This document shows positions 41,146 to 52,500 of a stretch of DNA of 56,301 nt, piece by piece (position 1 is the stretch's first letter; each line of letters begins with the position of its first letter). The DNA comes from Paenibacillus sp. MZ04-78.2 (GTDB lineage: Bacteria; Bacillota; Bacilli; Paenibacillales; NBRC-103111), in assembly GCF_024213375.1 (NCBI RefSeq), contig NZ_JANAVJ010000034.1, positions 1 to 56,301 on the forward strand. Direction: 5' to 3'. A model generated the notes under the pieces. It had not been told where the DNA came from. It searched no databases and worked only from the letters and a program-made list of their open reading frames with translations. Position numbers and translations under genes: made by a program.

Positions 41146-42255
41146 ATGTTCCATAGAACGGAAACGGTTCCGGTTAAAGTCGGCAATCTAACCATCGGCG
41201 GCAGCAATGACGTGATTATCCAGAGCATGTGTACGACCAAGACGGCGGATGTAAAGGCTACGGTGGCCGAGATTCATCGGCTGGAGGAAGCGGGATGCCA
41301 GATCGTCCGCGTTACAGTCAACAATAAGGAAGCGGCGGAAGCGATTAAAGAAATCAAGAAGCAGATCTCGATTCCGCTTGTGGCTGACATTCATTTTGAC
41401 TACCGACTCGCTTTGCAGGCCATTGAGAACGGGATTGACAAAGTAAGAATTAATCCGGGGAACATTGGCCGCCGCGAGAGGGTAGAAGCCGTCGTTAAGG
41501 CCTGCAAGGAGCGGGGAATTCCGATCCGGATCGGCGTCAACGCCGGTTCGCTTGAGAACCACTTGCTGGAAAAGTACGGCTATCCGACGCCGGAAGCGAT
41601 GGTCGAAAGTGCCCTGTATCATATCAGCATTCTCGAAGAGCTCGATTTTCGTGATATCATCGTCTCGTTGAAGGCATCCGACGTCCCGATGGCGATTGCC
41701 GCTTATACGAAAGCCGCGGCAGCCTTCCGTTACCCGCTGCACCTTGGCATTACGGAGGCCGGGACATTGTTCTCCGGCACTGTGAAGAGCGCCGCAGGCT
41801 TGGGTGCGCTGCTAAGCATGGGGCTCGGTTCAACGATCCGGATTTCGCTCAGCGCCGACCCGGTTGAGGAAGTCAAGGTATGCCGCGAGCTGCTGAAATC
41901 GTTCGGGTTGATCACGAACGCCGCCACCTTGGTTTCTTGCCCGACTTGCGGACGATTGGATATCGATCTGTTTTCTATCGCGAATGAGGTGGAAGAGTAT
42001 ATCTCCAAGCTGAAGGTGCCGATCAAAGTATCCGTACTTGGCTGCGCGGTTAACGGCCCGGGTGAAGCCAGGGAAGCCGATATCGGCATTGCTGGCGCCC
42101 GCGGTGAAGGCTTGTTGTTCCGTTACGGCGAAATGATCCGCAAAGTACCGGAAGCCGAGCTGCTGTCCGAGCTGAAGAAGGAAATCGATATTATCGTCGA
42201 GCATTTTGAGCGTACGGGCGAGATTCCCGGCCGAAAGCATCACACGGCGATTTAA
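41146..42255 (+). CDS. ispG: 4-hydroxy-3-methylbut-2-en-1-yl diphosphate synthase (GcpE/IspG)
   Basis: The [4Fe-4S] enzyme of the MEP isoprenoid pathway that converts methylerythritol cyclodiphosphate to HMBPP. The start at ATG 41146 gives [18 protein letters not shown], matching other Bacillales. Key segments are [55 protein letters not shown] and [20 protein letters not shown]. Cluster cysteines are in [11 protein letters not shown] and [20 protein letters not shown], followed by the conserved Glu. The 369-residue length fits. It follows clpX by about 100 bases; in B. subtilis ispG is elsewhere. Confidence 0.96.
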   Translation: MFHRTETVPVKVGNLTIGGSNDVIIQSMCTTKTADVKATVAEIHRLEEAGCQIVRVTVNNKEAAEAIKEIKKQISIPLVADIHFDYRLALQAIENGIDKVRINPGNIGRRERVEAVVKACKERGIPIRIGVNAGSLENHLLEKYGYPTPEAMVESALYHISILEELDFRDIIVSLKASDVPMAIAAYTKAAAAFRYPLHLGITEAGTLFSGTVKSAAGLGALLSMGLGSTIRISLSADPVEEVKVCRELLKSFGLITNAATLVSCPTCGRLDIDLFSIANEVEEYISKLKVPIKVSVLGCAVNGPGEAREADIGIAGARGEGLLFRYGEMIRKVPEAELLSELKKEIDIIVEHFERTGEIPGRKHHTAI

Positions 42256-42292
42256 TACGGCACATCATAACTACACCCGCACATTGCAAGCG

Positions 42293-42336
42293 GAGGGAAG
42301 CGTTACGGCTTCCCGCCCGGCATTGGCGGGTGTATT
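42293..42336 (+). terminator. Hairpins after ispG
   Basis: GGGAAGC/GCTTCCC (about 42297-42315) is followed by CCCGCC/GGCGGG and TGTATTTTG. The T run is interrupted, so the strength is uncertain. Confidence 0.5.
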
Positions 42337-42494
42337 TTGTTTGTTTAAAGCTTGGCGTCAAAGAAAATCGGGAGCTCCTCAACACCGTAGACTAAGCTTC
42401 CAATCGGCTGGGACCCCTTGGAAACCGTTTGTATAGGTTTCTGGCGTACTGCAAACAATGAAGCTAGGAAATTACGGATAAGGGGGTACGGTCC

Positions 42495-43271
42495 ATGAGA
42501 AGGAAATGGTGGGTGTCCGTCGCAGGATGGCTTTGTCTATGCGTCATCATTCCGGCAACCGCAGTTGGACAGTACACTGCTATCGAACCGGTGGCAGAAA
42601 CGAAGCAAATTGCCGTCGTTATCGACGATTTCGGTAACGGTCAAGCGGGCACCGAGCAAATGATGGAGCTGCCGATTCCGTTTGTTGCGGCGGTCATGCC
42701 TTTTTTGCCAACAACGAAACGCGATGCGGAATGGGCGCATAAGCTGGGCAAGGAAGTTATCGTACATCTGCCGATGGAGCCGCGGAACGGAAAGCCGGAG
42801 TGGCTTGGTCCGGGAGCGATATCGACGAGGCTGCCCGATGATGAAATTCGCCGCAGAGTCATTGCCGCCATTGAGGATGTGCCGCATGCGGTAGGCATCA
42901 ATAACCACATGGGATCGAAGGCCACATCCAACGAAAGGGTCATGCGCATTGTGCTGACCGTATGCAAAGAGCGCAACTTGTATTTTTTGGATAGCCGGAC
43001 GACCGACAAGAGCGTCATTGGTAAGCTGGCGAAAGAAATGGGCGTGCGCACGGCGGAAAACAATTTGTTTATGGATGATACCTACACCCGGAACCATATT
43101 CTCAAGCAAGCGGTAAAGCTGCAAAAGCTTGTCCGCGACAATGACAGCACGATTGTCATCGGCCACGTCGGTCCGCCGGGGAAGCATACCTCCGAAATTT
43201 TAAAGCAATCGATTCCGACTCTGCAGCAGCTTGGCGGACATTTTGTACCGGCGTCGCAATTGATGAAATAA
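42495..43271 (+). CDS. Divergent polysaccharide deacetylase family protein (YibQ-like)
   Basis: A 258-residue exported protein with a signal peptide (RRKWWVSVAGWLCLCVIIPA, cleavage probably after TAVG or nearby). The mature part belongs to the divergent polysaccharide deacetylase (YibQ/DUF610) family: IAVVIDDFGNGQAGTEQMME (about 33-52), FVAAVMPFLPTTKRDAEWAH, VIVHLPMEPRN (about 88-98), AVGINNHMGSKATSN (about 131-145), LYFLDSRTTDKSVI and IVIGHVGPPGKHTSEILK. These correspond to the metal-binding and catalytic positions of the NodB fold in altered form. A cell-envelope glycan role is likely; the substrate is unknown. AAGGGGG precedes the ATG. It is convergent with cwlD across a shared terminator. 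Confidence 0.83.
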   Translation: MRRKWWVSVAGWLCLCVIIPATAVGQYTAIEPVAETKQIAVVIDDFGNGQAGTEQMMELPIPFVAAVMPFLPTTKRDAEWAHKLGKEVIVHLPMEPRNGKPEWLGPGAISTRLPDDEIRRRVIAAIEDVPHAVGINNHMGSKATSNERVMRIVLTVCKERNLYFLDSRTTDKSVIGKLAKEMGVRTAENNLFMDDTYTRNHILKQAVKLQKLVRDNDSTIVIGHVGPPGKHTSEILKQSIPTLQQLGGHFVPASQLMK

Positions 43272-43288
43272 TTTACCCCAATGCAAAA

Positions 43289-43334
43289 AAAAGACCGCGA
43301 ACTGCCGTGAAATCGGCTTGCTATGCGGTCTTTT
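43289..43334. terminator. Bidirectional terminator between the deacetylase and cwlD
   Basis: AAAAGACCGC pairs with GCGGTCTTTT, with A and T runs outside each arm. It serves both convergent genes. Confidence 0.85.
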
Positions 43335-43335
43335 A

Positions 43336-44043
43336 CTATTGTTGCTGCTGCATATACTGCTCAACGCCCGCAGCGATGGCGTCCGCAATGCGCTGCTGGG
43401 ACTGGGCCTCGGATAGCATCCGGCGGTCATCGGCATTTGTAAGGAAGCCCATCTCGACGATAACCGTTGGCGCTTTCGAATACTTCAACAAATAAAACGT
43501 CCGGCCCGGCACAGACTTGTCGCCCGTACCATATAGCGCATTCATCGCTGCTTGCACGGCTTTGGCGAGTTGCTTGCTTTGCGGTTTCGCTTGATGAATG
43601 AGGATCGCGCCTCGTTTGGAGGAATTGCGGGCAGAGTTGACGTGCAGACTGATCATGATTTTGGGCTTGACCTCATTGCACAGATGGCTGCGCTGAGCCA
43701 AGTCCTTGATATGTCTCGAACGAGTTTTTAACCATAAGTTTTCTCCGCTTAGCGCGTAATCGTCCATCCGGTTCATTAAGACGACGTACCCTTTTCTGCG
43801 CAACGTCTCGTACGTTTTTTTACCGATCGCCAAATTAATATCTTTCTCCAGTAACTCACCGTACGAGGTGCCCCCGTCGATTCCGCCGTGACCTACATCG
43901 ATTAAGACGTCGACGCTCGATATGGCGGGATTGGCAGATTTTAGCTCCGGCAAGTACCAGGATTCGGGCACCGATGCTTCCGCATGTCCGGCTTGAAAAG
44001 TCAGAACGGTCAGCGCCAGCATTGCGGCAACGGCAAGTTTCAT
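43336..44043 (-). CDS. cwlD: N-acetylmuramoyl-L-alanine amidase CwlD-like
   Basis: A zinc amidase of the Amidase_3 family. CwlD helps form muramic-delta-lactam in spore cortex peptidoglycan. ATG at 44043 is preferred: GGAG lies 7 bases before it, and it gives a clean signal peptide (MKLAVAAMLALTVLTFQAGH then AEA). Starts at 44073 and GTG 44124 are in frame but have weaker sites. Zinc ligands are in VLIDVGHGGIDGG (His), LLEKDINLAI (Glu) and ISLHVNSARNSS (His). The catalytic Glu is in TVIVEMGFLTNADD. The length, about 235, matches B. subtilis CwlD (237). The gene diverges from lonB, so two sporulation-linked genes share this intergenic region. Confidence 0.85.
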   Translation of the reverse strand: MKLAVAAMLALTVLTFQAGHAEASVPESWYLPELKSANPAISSVDVLIDVGHGGIDGGTSYGELLEKDINLAIGKKTYETLRRKGYVVLMNRMDDYALSGENLWLKTRSRHIKDLAQRSHLCNEVKPKIMISLHVNSARNSSKRGAILIHQAKPQSKQLAKAVQAAMNALYGTGDKSVPGRTFYLLKYSKAPTVIVEMGFLTNADDRRMLSEAQSQQRIADAIAAGVEQYMQQQQ

Positions 44044-44164
44044 TGCCCGGCTCCATAGATTCAGCCTCGACATCCGCCGCTCAATCCTTTCGCGAAAAAT
44101 CGTCCGCAGCTTAATTCGTATCACATGGTTGTAGCATTCCCCAAAAAGTTTCTTAAAGCACAGC

Positions 44165-44194
44165 GATTAATGCTACTATGACAGGGCAATACTA
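44165..44194 (+). promoter_or_regulatory. Candidate sigma-F promoter of lonB
   Basis: GGCAATACTA (44185-44194) matches the forespore sigma-F -10 pattern GGNNANAHTR at every fixed position, and GATTA (44165-44169) sits exactly 15 bases upstream as a poor -35 (pattern GYATA). B. subtilis lonB is sigma-F controlled. Confidence 0.5.
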
Positions 44195-44254
44195 CCAATT
44201 ATATGAATGCCGTAGCGGCTGGTCAGGCGGCCGTGAGCAATAGGAGGGATTAGA

Positions 44255-45961
44255 TTGAATATCAGTGTGGTTTTGATGGTTATCCAGTTGTTTTTTGCCA
44301 TCGTTATCGGTATGTATTTTTGGAATTTGCTTCGCAATCAGCAGACGAACCGTTCCGCCGTCGACAAGGAATCGAAGAAAGAGCTGGAGAAGCTGCGCAG
44401 GCTGCGATCCGTCTCTTTAAATAAACCGTTAGCCGAAAAAACAAGACCGACTGCCATGGACGACATCGTCGGGCAAAAGGAAGGGCTGCGTGCCCTGAAA
44501 GCGGCGCTGTGCAGCGCCAATCCGCAGCACGTGATCATCTACGGTCCGCCTGGCGTCGGCAAAACAGCCGCTGCCCGCGTCGTATTGGAGGAAGCGAAGA
44601 AAAATCCGGAATCGCCGTTTCGTCCGGACGCCAAATTTACCGAGATCGATGCGACGACGGCGCGATTTGATGAGCGGGGCATTGCCGACCCGCTAATCGG
44701 CTCGGTTCACGATCCGATCTATCAAGGAGCGGGAGCTATGGGAGTTGCCGGTATTCCGCAGCCGAAACCCGGGGCGGTAACGAAGGCGCACGGAGGGATT
44801 TTGTTCATTGACGAGATTGGTGAATTGCATCCGCACCAAATGAATAAATTATTAAAGGTGCTTGAAGATCGCAAAGTATTTTTGGAAAGCGCATATTACA
44901 ATTCCGAAGACACGAATGTGCCGAGTTATATTCACGACGTGTTCCAGAACGGCCTGCCTGCGGATTTCCGGCTTGTAGGGGCAACGACACGCAACCCGCA
45001 AGAGCTGCCTCCGGCAATCCGCTCGCGCTGTATGGAACTTTATTTCCGTCCGCTGTTGCCGGAAGAAATCGGCTCGATTGCCACCAAAGCGCTGAAAAAA
45101 ATCGGATTTCCCGACTGTCCTTCCGCGATTGAAGTCGTTAAGAAATATGCGACCAACGGGCGCGAAGCGGTAAACATTATTCAGCTTGCGGCAGGGATAG
45201 CGCTGACCGACCAGCGCCGAGAGCTGTCGGCCGCCGACATCGAATGGGTTGTCAACAGCTCGCAAATTCCGCCGAGGCCGGAGAAAAAAATTTCCCAGCG
45301 TCCGGAAATCGGGTTGGTTAACGGATTGGCCGTATACGGACCGAATCTCGGAATGCTGCTTGACATTGAAGTGACCGCCATTCCGGCGGTGCAGCCGGGC
45401 ACGGGGCATTTTACGATTACCGGTGTCGTCGATGAGGAAGAGATGGGCGGCGGGTCGCGGACGTTACGTCGCAAAAGCATGGCGCGCGGTTCCGTCGAAA
45501 ACGTGCTTACCGTCCTGCGACGGCTCGGCTTACATCCATACGATTACGACATGCATATCAATTTTCCGGGCGGCATTCCGATCGACGGACCGTCGGCCGG
45601 CGTATCGATGGCCGTAGCGATTGCTTCCGCCATCAAACGGATTCCGGTCGACAACCATCTGGCGATGACCGGCGAAATCAGCATTCACGGCAAGGTTAAA
45701 CCGGTAGGAGGCGTTATTGCCAAAGTCGAGGCTGCTTTTCAGGCTGGAGCGACCAAAGTCATCATTCCGAAGGAAAACTGGCAGGAAGTTTTTGCGGGAC
45801 TTAACGGATTGGAAGTCATTCCGGTCGACTCGGTAGAGGAACTGCTTCATCACGCTCTCGGTATTGAAAGCGCCCATTTGGCTGCCGAGCCTCCTGCCAT
45901 GCCTCAAGAGACAGTCAGCGGCGCCTCCGTTACGATTTTGCACGCCGATGCGCTCGAATAG
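44255..45961 (+). CDS. lonB: ATP-dependent protease LonB
   Basis: A membrane-anchored Lon-family protease which in B. subtilis works in the forespore. TTG at 44255 follows AGGAGGG. One N-terminal membrane helix (about 3-24, VVLMVIQLFFAIVIGMYFWN) replaces the LonA N-domain. The AAA+ module has Walker [15 protein letters not shown] (about 99-112) and Walker B GGILFIDEIGELHPHQM. The C-terminal S16 protease domain has the catalytic serine in DGPSAGVSMAVAIAS and the lysine in GATKVIIPKENWQE. Its 568 residues compare with 552 in B. subtilis. It lies directly upstream of lonA, as there. Confidence 0.95.
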   Translation: MNISVVLMVIQLFFAIVIGMYFWNLLRNQQTNRSAVDKESKKELEKLRRLRSVSLNKPLAEKTRPTAMDDIVGQKEGLRALKAALCSANPQHVIIYGPPGVGKTAAARVVLEEAKKNPESPFRPDAKFTEIDATTARFDERGIADPLIGSVHDPIYQGAGAMGVAGIPQPKPGAVTKAHGGILFIDEIGELHPHQMNKLLKVLEDRKVFLESAYYNSEDTNVPSYIHDVFQNGLPADFRLVGATTRNPQELPPAIRSRCMELYFRPLLPEEIGSIATKALKKIGFPDCPSAIEVVKKYATNGREAVNIIQLAAGIALTDQRRELSAADIEWVVNSSQIPPRPEKKISQRPEIGLVNGLAVYGPNLGMLLDIEVTAIPAVQPGTGHFTITGVVDEEEMGGGSRTLRRKSMARGSVENVLTVLRRLGLHPYDYDMHINFPGGIPIDGPSAGVSMAVAIASAIKRIPVDNHLAMTGEISIHGKVKPVGGVIAKVEAAFQAGATKVIIPKENWQEVFAGLNGLEVIPVDSVEELLHHALGIESAHLAAEPPAMPQETVSGASVTILHADALE

Positions 45962-46080
45962 AGTGGTTGGCGTCTCTTTATTCGTAAGAGCGGAAACCGT
46001 CGACCCGATTGGTGTTTTAAAATCAATTTTGATAAAATGTAAATCACATGTATGTAAGTATAGTCTGGAGGTGCTCGCGG

Positions 46081-48411
46081 ATGGGAACGAGCAAACAGAA
46101 ATTGCGACGCTTGCCGCTGCTTCCGCTCCGGGGGCTGCTGGTGTATCCGAGCATGGTTCTGCATTTGGACGTGGGCAGGGAAAAGTCGGTACGGGCCCTG
46201 GAGAAGGCTATGGTCGAAGACAGCATGATCCTGCTGTGCTCACAATCCGAGGTGAATATCGAGGAGCCGAAAACCGAGGATATTTACCGGATTGGCACGA
46301 TATCGAAAGTGCGGCAAATGCTCAAGCTGCCGAACGGAACGATCCGCGTGCTTGTGGAAGGCGTCGTTCGCGCCGAAATTGCGGAATTTCTGGTAAACGA
46401 CGAATACTACGAGGTACACGTCAGGGAACTCCCTGAGCAGGAAACGTCCGATCCCGAAATCGACGCGTTGATGCGCACGGTGCTGAACCAATTTGAAAAT
46501 TATATCAATCTTTCGAAAAAAGTGACCCCGGAAACGTTGGCCGCCGTATCCGACATTGACGAACCGGGGCGGCTCGCGGACGTGATTTGCAGTCATTTAT
46601 CGTTAAAAATTAAAGATAAGCAAGAAATTTTGGAAACGGTCGATGTCCGGCTGCGGCTTGAAAAGCTGCTCGGCATCCTGAACAATGAGCGCGAGGTGCT
46701 CGAGCTCGAACGCAAGATCAGCCAGCGCGTCAAGAAGCAGATGGAGAAGACGCAGAAGGAATATTATTTGCGCGAGCAAATGAAGGCGATTCAGAAGGAG
46801 CTCGGGGACAAAGAAGGACGGGCCGGCGAGGTCGTGGAGCTGCGCAACCAGCTCGCGCAAAGCGACGTGCCTGAGAAGGTGAAGGAAAAGATCGAGAAGG
46901 AAATCGATCGGCTTGAAAAAATGCCGGCGACTTCCGCCGAAGGCTCGGTCATCCGCAACTACATCGACTGGCTGCTTGGCTTGCCTTGGGCCCAATCGAC
47001 CGAAGACGACCTCGATATCCGCAAGGCCGAGGAAATTTTGAATCAGGATCATTACGGCTTGGAGAAGCCGAAAGAGCGTGTCCTTGAATATTTGGCCGTA
47101 CAAAAGCTGGTCAAGAAGCTCAAAGGACCGATTCTATGCCTCGTCGGTCCTCCCGGGGTCGGGAAGACGTCGATCGCCCGTTCGATCGCCAGGTCGCTCG
47201 GCCGGCAGTTCATGCGCATTTCCTTGGGCGGCGTGCGCGACGAAGCGGAAATCCGTGGACACCGCCGTACGTATGTGGGCGCGATGCCGGGTCGGATTAT
47301 TCAAGGGATGAAAAATGCGGGAACAAACAACCCCGTCTTTCTGCTGGACGAAATCGATAAAATGGCGATGGATTTTCGCGGCGACCCGGCTTCCGCTCTG
47401 CTGGAAGTACTGGACCCGGAACAAAACAGCACGTTCAGCGACCACTTCGTCGAAGTGCCGTTCGACCTGTCCAACGTCATGTTCGTAACGACGGCCAACG
47501 CCATACACAACATCCCGCGGCCGCTGCTCGATCGGATGGAAGTGCTGTACATTCCGGGGTACACGGAAATTGAAAAGCTGCACATCGCGCGCAACTACTT
47601 GCTGCCGAAGCAGCAGGAGAACCACGGTTTGCAGGACGGCCAGCTCGTCGTAGACGAGGACGCGCTTATGAGCACGGTGCGCGAGTATACGCGCGAGGCG
47701 GGCGTCCGCAACCTGGAGCAGCAAGTTTCGTCTATCTGTCGGAAGGCGGCCAAGGAAATCGTCGGCGGGGCGACTGCCGTGCATGTGAAGGCCGACAACC
47801 TGAAAGAGTACCTTGGTCAGCCGAAATTCCGCTACGGTATGGCAGAGGAGCACGATCAGGTCGGCGCGGTGACCGGGCTTGCCTGGACGGAAGTCGGCGG
47901 CGACACGCTCGTTATCGAAGTGACGGTGATGCCTGGCAGCGGCAAGCTAACACTTACCGGGAAACTCGGAGACGTCATGAAGGAATCCGCTCAGGCGGCT
48001 TTCAGCTACACCCGTTCGCGGGTCGAGCAATTCGGCATTCAGCCGGACTTCCATGAAAAATACGATATCCACGTACACATTCCGGAAGGCGCCATCCCGA
48101 AGGATGGCCCGTCCGCCGGCATTACGATGGGCACGGCGCTCATCTCGGCTTTGACCAATATTCCGGTTTCGCGTCACGTCGCAATGACGGGAGAGATCAC
48201 GCTTCGCGGCCGCGTGCTCCCGATCGGCGGCCTGAAGGAAAAAGCTCTCGCCGCTCACCGCGCGGGCATCCGCACGGTTTTGCTGCCGAAGGATAATGCC
48301 AAAGACATCGAAGAAATTCCCGAGAGCGTGCGCTCCGAGCTGACGTTCATCCCGGTCGCGCATATGGATGAAGTGCTCGAACACGCTCTGGTCAAGCCTG
48401 TAGGCGTATAA
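46081..48411 (+). CDS. lon: ATP-dependent protease La (LonA)
   Basis: A cytosolic hexameric AAA+ serine protease that degrades damaged and short-lived regulatory proteins. ATG at 46081, 7 bases after GGAGGTG, is used; the frame extends 11 codons upstream without a site. The 776-residue product has the N-domain ([20 protein letters not shown], about 11-30), a coiled coil near 200-260, Walker [12 protein letters not shown] (near 354), [20 protein letters not shown] and the protease domain. Its catalytic Ser is in [14 protein letters not shown] (about S678) and Lys in [19 protein letters not shown] (near 721). No CIRCE element was noticed upstream. Confidence 0.97.
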   Translation: MGTSKQKLRRLPLLPLRGLLVYPSMVLHLDVGREKSVRALEKAMVEDSMILLCSQSEVNIEEPKTEDIYRIGTISKVRQMLKLPNGTIRVLVEGVVRAEIAEFLVNDEYYEVHVRELPEQETSDPEIDALMRTVLNQFENYINLSKKVTPETLAAVSDIDEPGRLADVICSHLSLKIKDKQEILETVDVRLRLEKLLGILNNEREVLELERKISQRVKKQMEKTQKEYYLREQMKAIQKELGDKEGRAGEVVELRNQLAQSDVPEKVKEKIEKEIDRLEKMPATSAEGSVIRNYIDWLLGLPWAQSTEDDLDIRKAEEILNQDHYGLEKPKERVLEYLAVQKLVKKLKGPILCLVGPPGVGKTSIARSIARSLGRQFMRISLGGVRDEAEIRGHRRTYVGAMPGRIIQGMKNAGTNNPVFLLDEIDKMAMDFRGDPASALLEVLDPEQNSTFSDHFVEVPFDLSNVMFVTTANAIHNIPRPLLDRMEVLYIPGYTEIEKLHIARNYLLPKQQENHGLQDGQLVVDEDALMSTVREYTREAGVRNLEQQVSSICRKAAKEIVGGATAVHVKADNLKEYLGQPKFRYGMAEEHDQVGAVTGLAWTEVGGDTLVIEVTVMPGSGKLTLTGKLGDVMKESAQAAFSYTRSRVEQFGIQPDFHEKYDIHVHIPEGAIPKDGPSAGITMGTALISALTNIPVSRHVAMTGEITLRGRVLPIGGLKEKALAAHRAGIRTVLLPKDNAKDIEEIPESVRSELTFIPVAHMDEVLEHALVKPVGV

Positions 48412-48654
48412 TAACAGGCGTTGGGAGGGATGGGGGTTCGTCATTATCATTCATTTCAGACAACGTGAGGAAAAGTATTTTCGCGGAAAGTTTACGGCCG
48501 CCTTTGAAATCAAGTTGTATCCGCTAAGGACTATAATAGACAACTTGAATTTCAAGAGCGGTGGAGCGGAAATATTTTTCCGGCCCGGCAGATCAGAATG
48601 ATTTTTTACGAACTTCATCCTTTCCAACGCTCCACCAAGAAATGAGTGAAACGT

Positions 48655-49305
48655 ATGAAGGTCAATCAAGCTGAATTCATCATCAGCGCGGTTGGTCCGA
48701 GCCAGTATCCTACGGATGCCTTGCCGGAGATTGCTTTGGCAGGGCGTTCCAATGTAGGGAAGTCTTCGCTGATCAACCGGATGATCAACCGTAAAAACTT
48801 GGCCCGTACCAGCTCCAAGCCCGGCAAAACCCAGCAGTTGAACTATTACAAAATTAATTCCGATTTGTTCTTCGTCGATTTGCCGGGGTATGGGTATGCG
48901 CAGGTGTCCAAAACTGAACGTGAAAAATGGGGCAAATTTATCGAAAATTATTTGCTCCACCGGGAATTTTTGAAGCTGGTCCTGCTCATAATCGATCTTC
49001 GCCATCCGCCGTCCAAAGACGATCAAGCCATGTATTCGTGGCTGAAGCATCACGGCACGCCGATTTGCATCGTGACGACGAAAGCGGATAAAATTCCGCG
49101 CAGCAAGTGGCAGCAGCATATGAAGATCGTCAAGGAAACACTGGGAGCGGACAAGTCGGACCCGGTTGTCCTATTTTCATCCGAATTGGGACTCGGGAAA
49201 GACGAGCTGTGGCAGATCATCGAACAGAAGATCGGCTATGGCGCCGATACGGCAGTGGAGGGACAGCCCGAGACGCAGTCCGAATCCTCCGAGCAAGAAC
49301 ATTAA
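48655..49305 (+). CDS. ysxC: Ribosome-assembly GTPase YsxC/EngB
   Basis: An essential GTPase for 50S subunit maturation. ATG at 48655 gives [19 protein letters not shown], aligned with B. subtilis YsxC; a GTG 9 bases upstream is in frame. GTPase motifs are G1 [17 protein letters not shown] (about 27-43), the TRSS-like switch [16 protein letters not shown] (G2), G3 [14 protein letters not shown]4 [13 protein letters not shown] and G5 FSSELGLG. The Gln/Glu/Ser-rich tail after residue 196 extends the family length slightly (216 residues). It follows lonA by 243 bases, although in B. subtilis the two are adjacent or overlapping. hemA, next in B. subtilis, is not present here. Confidence 0.95.
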   Translation: MKVNQAEFIISAVGPSQYPTDALPEIALAGRSNVGKSSLINRMINRKNLARTSSKPGKTQQLNYYKINSDLFFVDLPGYGYAQVSKTEREKWGKFIENYLLHREFLKLVLLIIDLRHPPSKDDQAMYSWLKHHGTPICIVTTKADKIPRSKWQQHMKIVKETLGADKSDPVVLFSSELGLGKDELWQIIEQKIGYGADTAVEGQPETQSESSEQEH

Positions 49306-49333
49306 TACGCTGCCCTCCAAGGGCAGAAAACCA

Positions 49334-49392
49334 AAAAGGCTATTCCTCGATTTCCGGTTTCTTGTACCGGTAAACGGGAATAGCCTTTTTAA
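49334..49392 (+). terminator. Terminator of ysxC
   Basis: AAAAAGGCTATTCC pairs with GGAATAGCCTTTTT. The intervening bases form an inner hairpin with TACCGGTA in the loop. Confidence 0.85.
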
Positions 49393-49574
49393 GCTTGATC
49401 TTTGGCAAGTGCAAGCAAGATCTCGGCGACCAGCCCACCGACCGTATGGCGCAAACCAATACAATGATTTTTCATCCAGCGGATTCCTCCTTCGTATAAT
49501 CTGCCGCCTTTTGCCCCAAACTTGGAGCAAGAGACTTTGGATTCCACATCCCGAGCGAGGAGCGTCAGAGCGAA

Positions 49575-52500
49575 TTGAACCTGTTAACTCGTTTCAGCTT
49601 AAAAAATGCGGCCGCCATCCTGTTAGGCTCAATCCTACTTATGCTCGGCGGGATATACGCTTTCACGTCCCTGAAAGTGGACTTGCTGCCGGATGTGGAA
49701 CTACCCACGTTAACGGTGCAGGCCGTGTATCCCGGGGCAGCTCCCGCCGATGTGGAGGAGCGGGTGACGCGCGAGCTGGAACGAAGCTTGAAAGCGCTCA
49801 GCGGCCTGGAATCATTAACGAGCCAATCGATGGAAAGCTTCGCCGTGGTGCAAATGAAGTACCTGATCGGGACGGATATGGAGCTGGCCTCCCGTCAGGC
49901 AGAGGACGTGTTCAAGGGGCTGAAGCTTCCCGAAGGCGTGACGCCCAAAGTGACGCGATTGAATTTCAGCGTGCTGCCTATCCTGAACTTGGCCGTATTC
50001 TCGAAGCAGAGCGATTCCATTGAGGAGCTTATCGTTCAGGACATTCAGCCGGAACTGGAAAAAATCCCTGGCGTCAGCAGCGTGGCGGCAGGCGGCTTAA
50101 AAGAAAGTTATATCCGAATTGCCGTCGATCCTGCCAAAGCCAAAGCATATAATCTAACCTTAACCCAAATTCAGCAAAAAGTGCAGGGGCTATTTTTATC
50201 CTTCCCGGCCGGTTCCGTGGTTGAGAACGAACTGGTCATCCCGGTCCGAGTCGAGCAGCGCGCCGCCGGCATTCAGGAATTGAAGCGGCTTGCGATCGAG
50301 GTACAAACGGGTTTCCCGCCTGTCCCCACAGAGATCGCGCTTGAAGATATCGCCGCTGTGCAGCCGATAGAGGAAGCGTCCGAGCTGGTTCGTTACAACG
50401 ACAAAAGCGCCCTGGCTCTATCCATTTCCAAAAAACAAGATGCCAATACGGTCCAAATCGCCGATCAGGCATTTGCCGTGCTGAACAAGCATCGGGACCG
50501 GATCGATTACGCGCTCGCTTTCGATCAGTCGGAAGGGATCAAAAAGTCGGTCGAAAGCCTGCAGAGAGAAGGACTGTACGGAGCGCTGTTCGCCTCTTTG
50601 GCGGTGCTGCTGTTTCTGAGGAATCTAAGAGCAACGCTCATCGCCGTCTTATCCATTCCTTTGTCTTTATTAATCGCATCGATCATTTTAAATCGCATGG
50701 ACATCACCCTGAACGTCATGACGCTGGGCGGCATGGCCATTGCGGTAGGGCGGGTGGTCGACGACAGCATTGTGGTGATCGAAAATATTTACAGACGCAT
50801 GAGCCGAAGAAAGCCCGGCGAAGACCGGACGCAAATTACGCTGGATGCGACCAAAGAGATTATGGGCGCGATCACATCGTCCACCTTGACGACCGTCGTC
50901 GTGTTTTTGCCGCTCGGCTTCGTGGGGGGAATTACCGGGACGTTTTTTAAGCCGTTTGCGCTGACTGTCGTCTTTGCGCTCGTCGCTTCGCTGCTTGTCG
51001 CCGTTACGCTCGTTCCGATTTTGGCCAAAGCTTCGTTCGGGCGCATCCGGGAGACGGAGGAGCGGGAAAGCGCGCTGCAGCGGGGGTACGCGGCAGTGCT
51101 CGCCTCGGCGCTGCGGCACAAATGGACCGTCATCGCCGTTTCGCTGGCGGTGCTTGCCGGGTCGCTTCTGCTGGTGCCGAAGCTCGGATTTATTTTTTTG
51201 CCGAACGAAAAGCAGCGGATCGTCGCCGCCGGAGTACAGCTGCCGCCTGCTTCCCAGCTTCAGAAAACGAACGAAATATCCAAAGATATTGAAAAGATGC
51301 TCCGCGAACAGGCGGACGTTTTCGAATACGTATTTACAACCATCGGCGGGCTTGATTACCGTTCCGGTCTCAAGCAGGAGAATCGGGCGCAATACATGAT
51401 GAGCGTGAATCGCTCGGCCGATATCGAAGCCGTCGTGAAGACGCTCGTGGTCAAGATGGATGCCATCGTAAAAAAGAGCTCGCCGGAGGGAACCGTAACG
51501 GTGCAGGCAATGAGCTCCGGCGGCCCCATGACCGGAACAAGCGTCGAAGTCCGGCTGTTCGGCAGCCAGCCGGACCGGCTGGGAGAAGCCGCCAAGCGGA
51601 TGGAGGACCGGCTGAAGCAGATGCCTTATCTGCGCTCGGTTCAAAACAATTTCCGCGAAAAACAGCGGCAGTGGGCCGTCCGCATCGATCCTGGGAAAGC
51701 CGCCGCGGCAGGAGTCGACCCCCAGTTGGTGCTTGGAGTCGTCGCGGACCGGACCAAACCGGTCGAGATCGGCACGTACAAGCTGGACGGCAAGCCGCAA
51801 AAGCTGGAGGCCATTTATACGGCGGGCCCCGCCAATGCGGCTGAGCTGGAGCAAATGTCGCTGTTTGGTAAGAAAGGCCCGGTGCTGCTTCGCGATATAG
51901 CAGCCGTCGAAGCATCCGATACCGTATCCGCGATTCAGAAGCTGGACGGCAAGCCTTATGCCGCGGTCAGCGCGGAGCTGACCGGAAACAACATTAGTCA
52001 AGTGACGCAGGACGTGAAGGACGCGGCTTCTGCTGTCCCGCTGCCGGAAGGTGTTACGCTCGGTTTCGGCGGCGGCAGCGACGAGACGGAGAAGACGTTT
52101 AAGGATCTGGGCGTGGCGATTGCCGCTGCCATCGGGTTGGTTTATTTGGTTATGCTCGTCACCTTTGGCCAAGCGCGCGTTCCTTTCATCATCTTGTCTT
52201 CACTGCTGTTCGTCCCGGTCGGCGCAGCTTTCGGCCTGTATATGATCGGCGAGCCGCTGTCGGTCAGCGCCATGATCGGTCTGTTGATGCTGGTCGGCAT
52301 CGTCGTGACGAACGCGATCGTGCTGATCGACCGGGTGCGTCAAAACCGCGACAGCGGGTTAAACATACGCGAGGCGCTTATCGAAGCGGGCAAAACGCGA
52401 CTGCGTCCTATTCTGATGACCGCATTCGCTACCGTCTGCGCGTTGATTCCTTTGGCGTTGACCGAATCGGAGGGCAGTTTGATTTCCAAAGGGCTAGCCG

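Noticed and set aside
39618..41240. A 540-codon minus-strand frame opposite clpP/clpX
   Set aside because: It spans several well-supported plus-strand genes and lacks a recognisable product.
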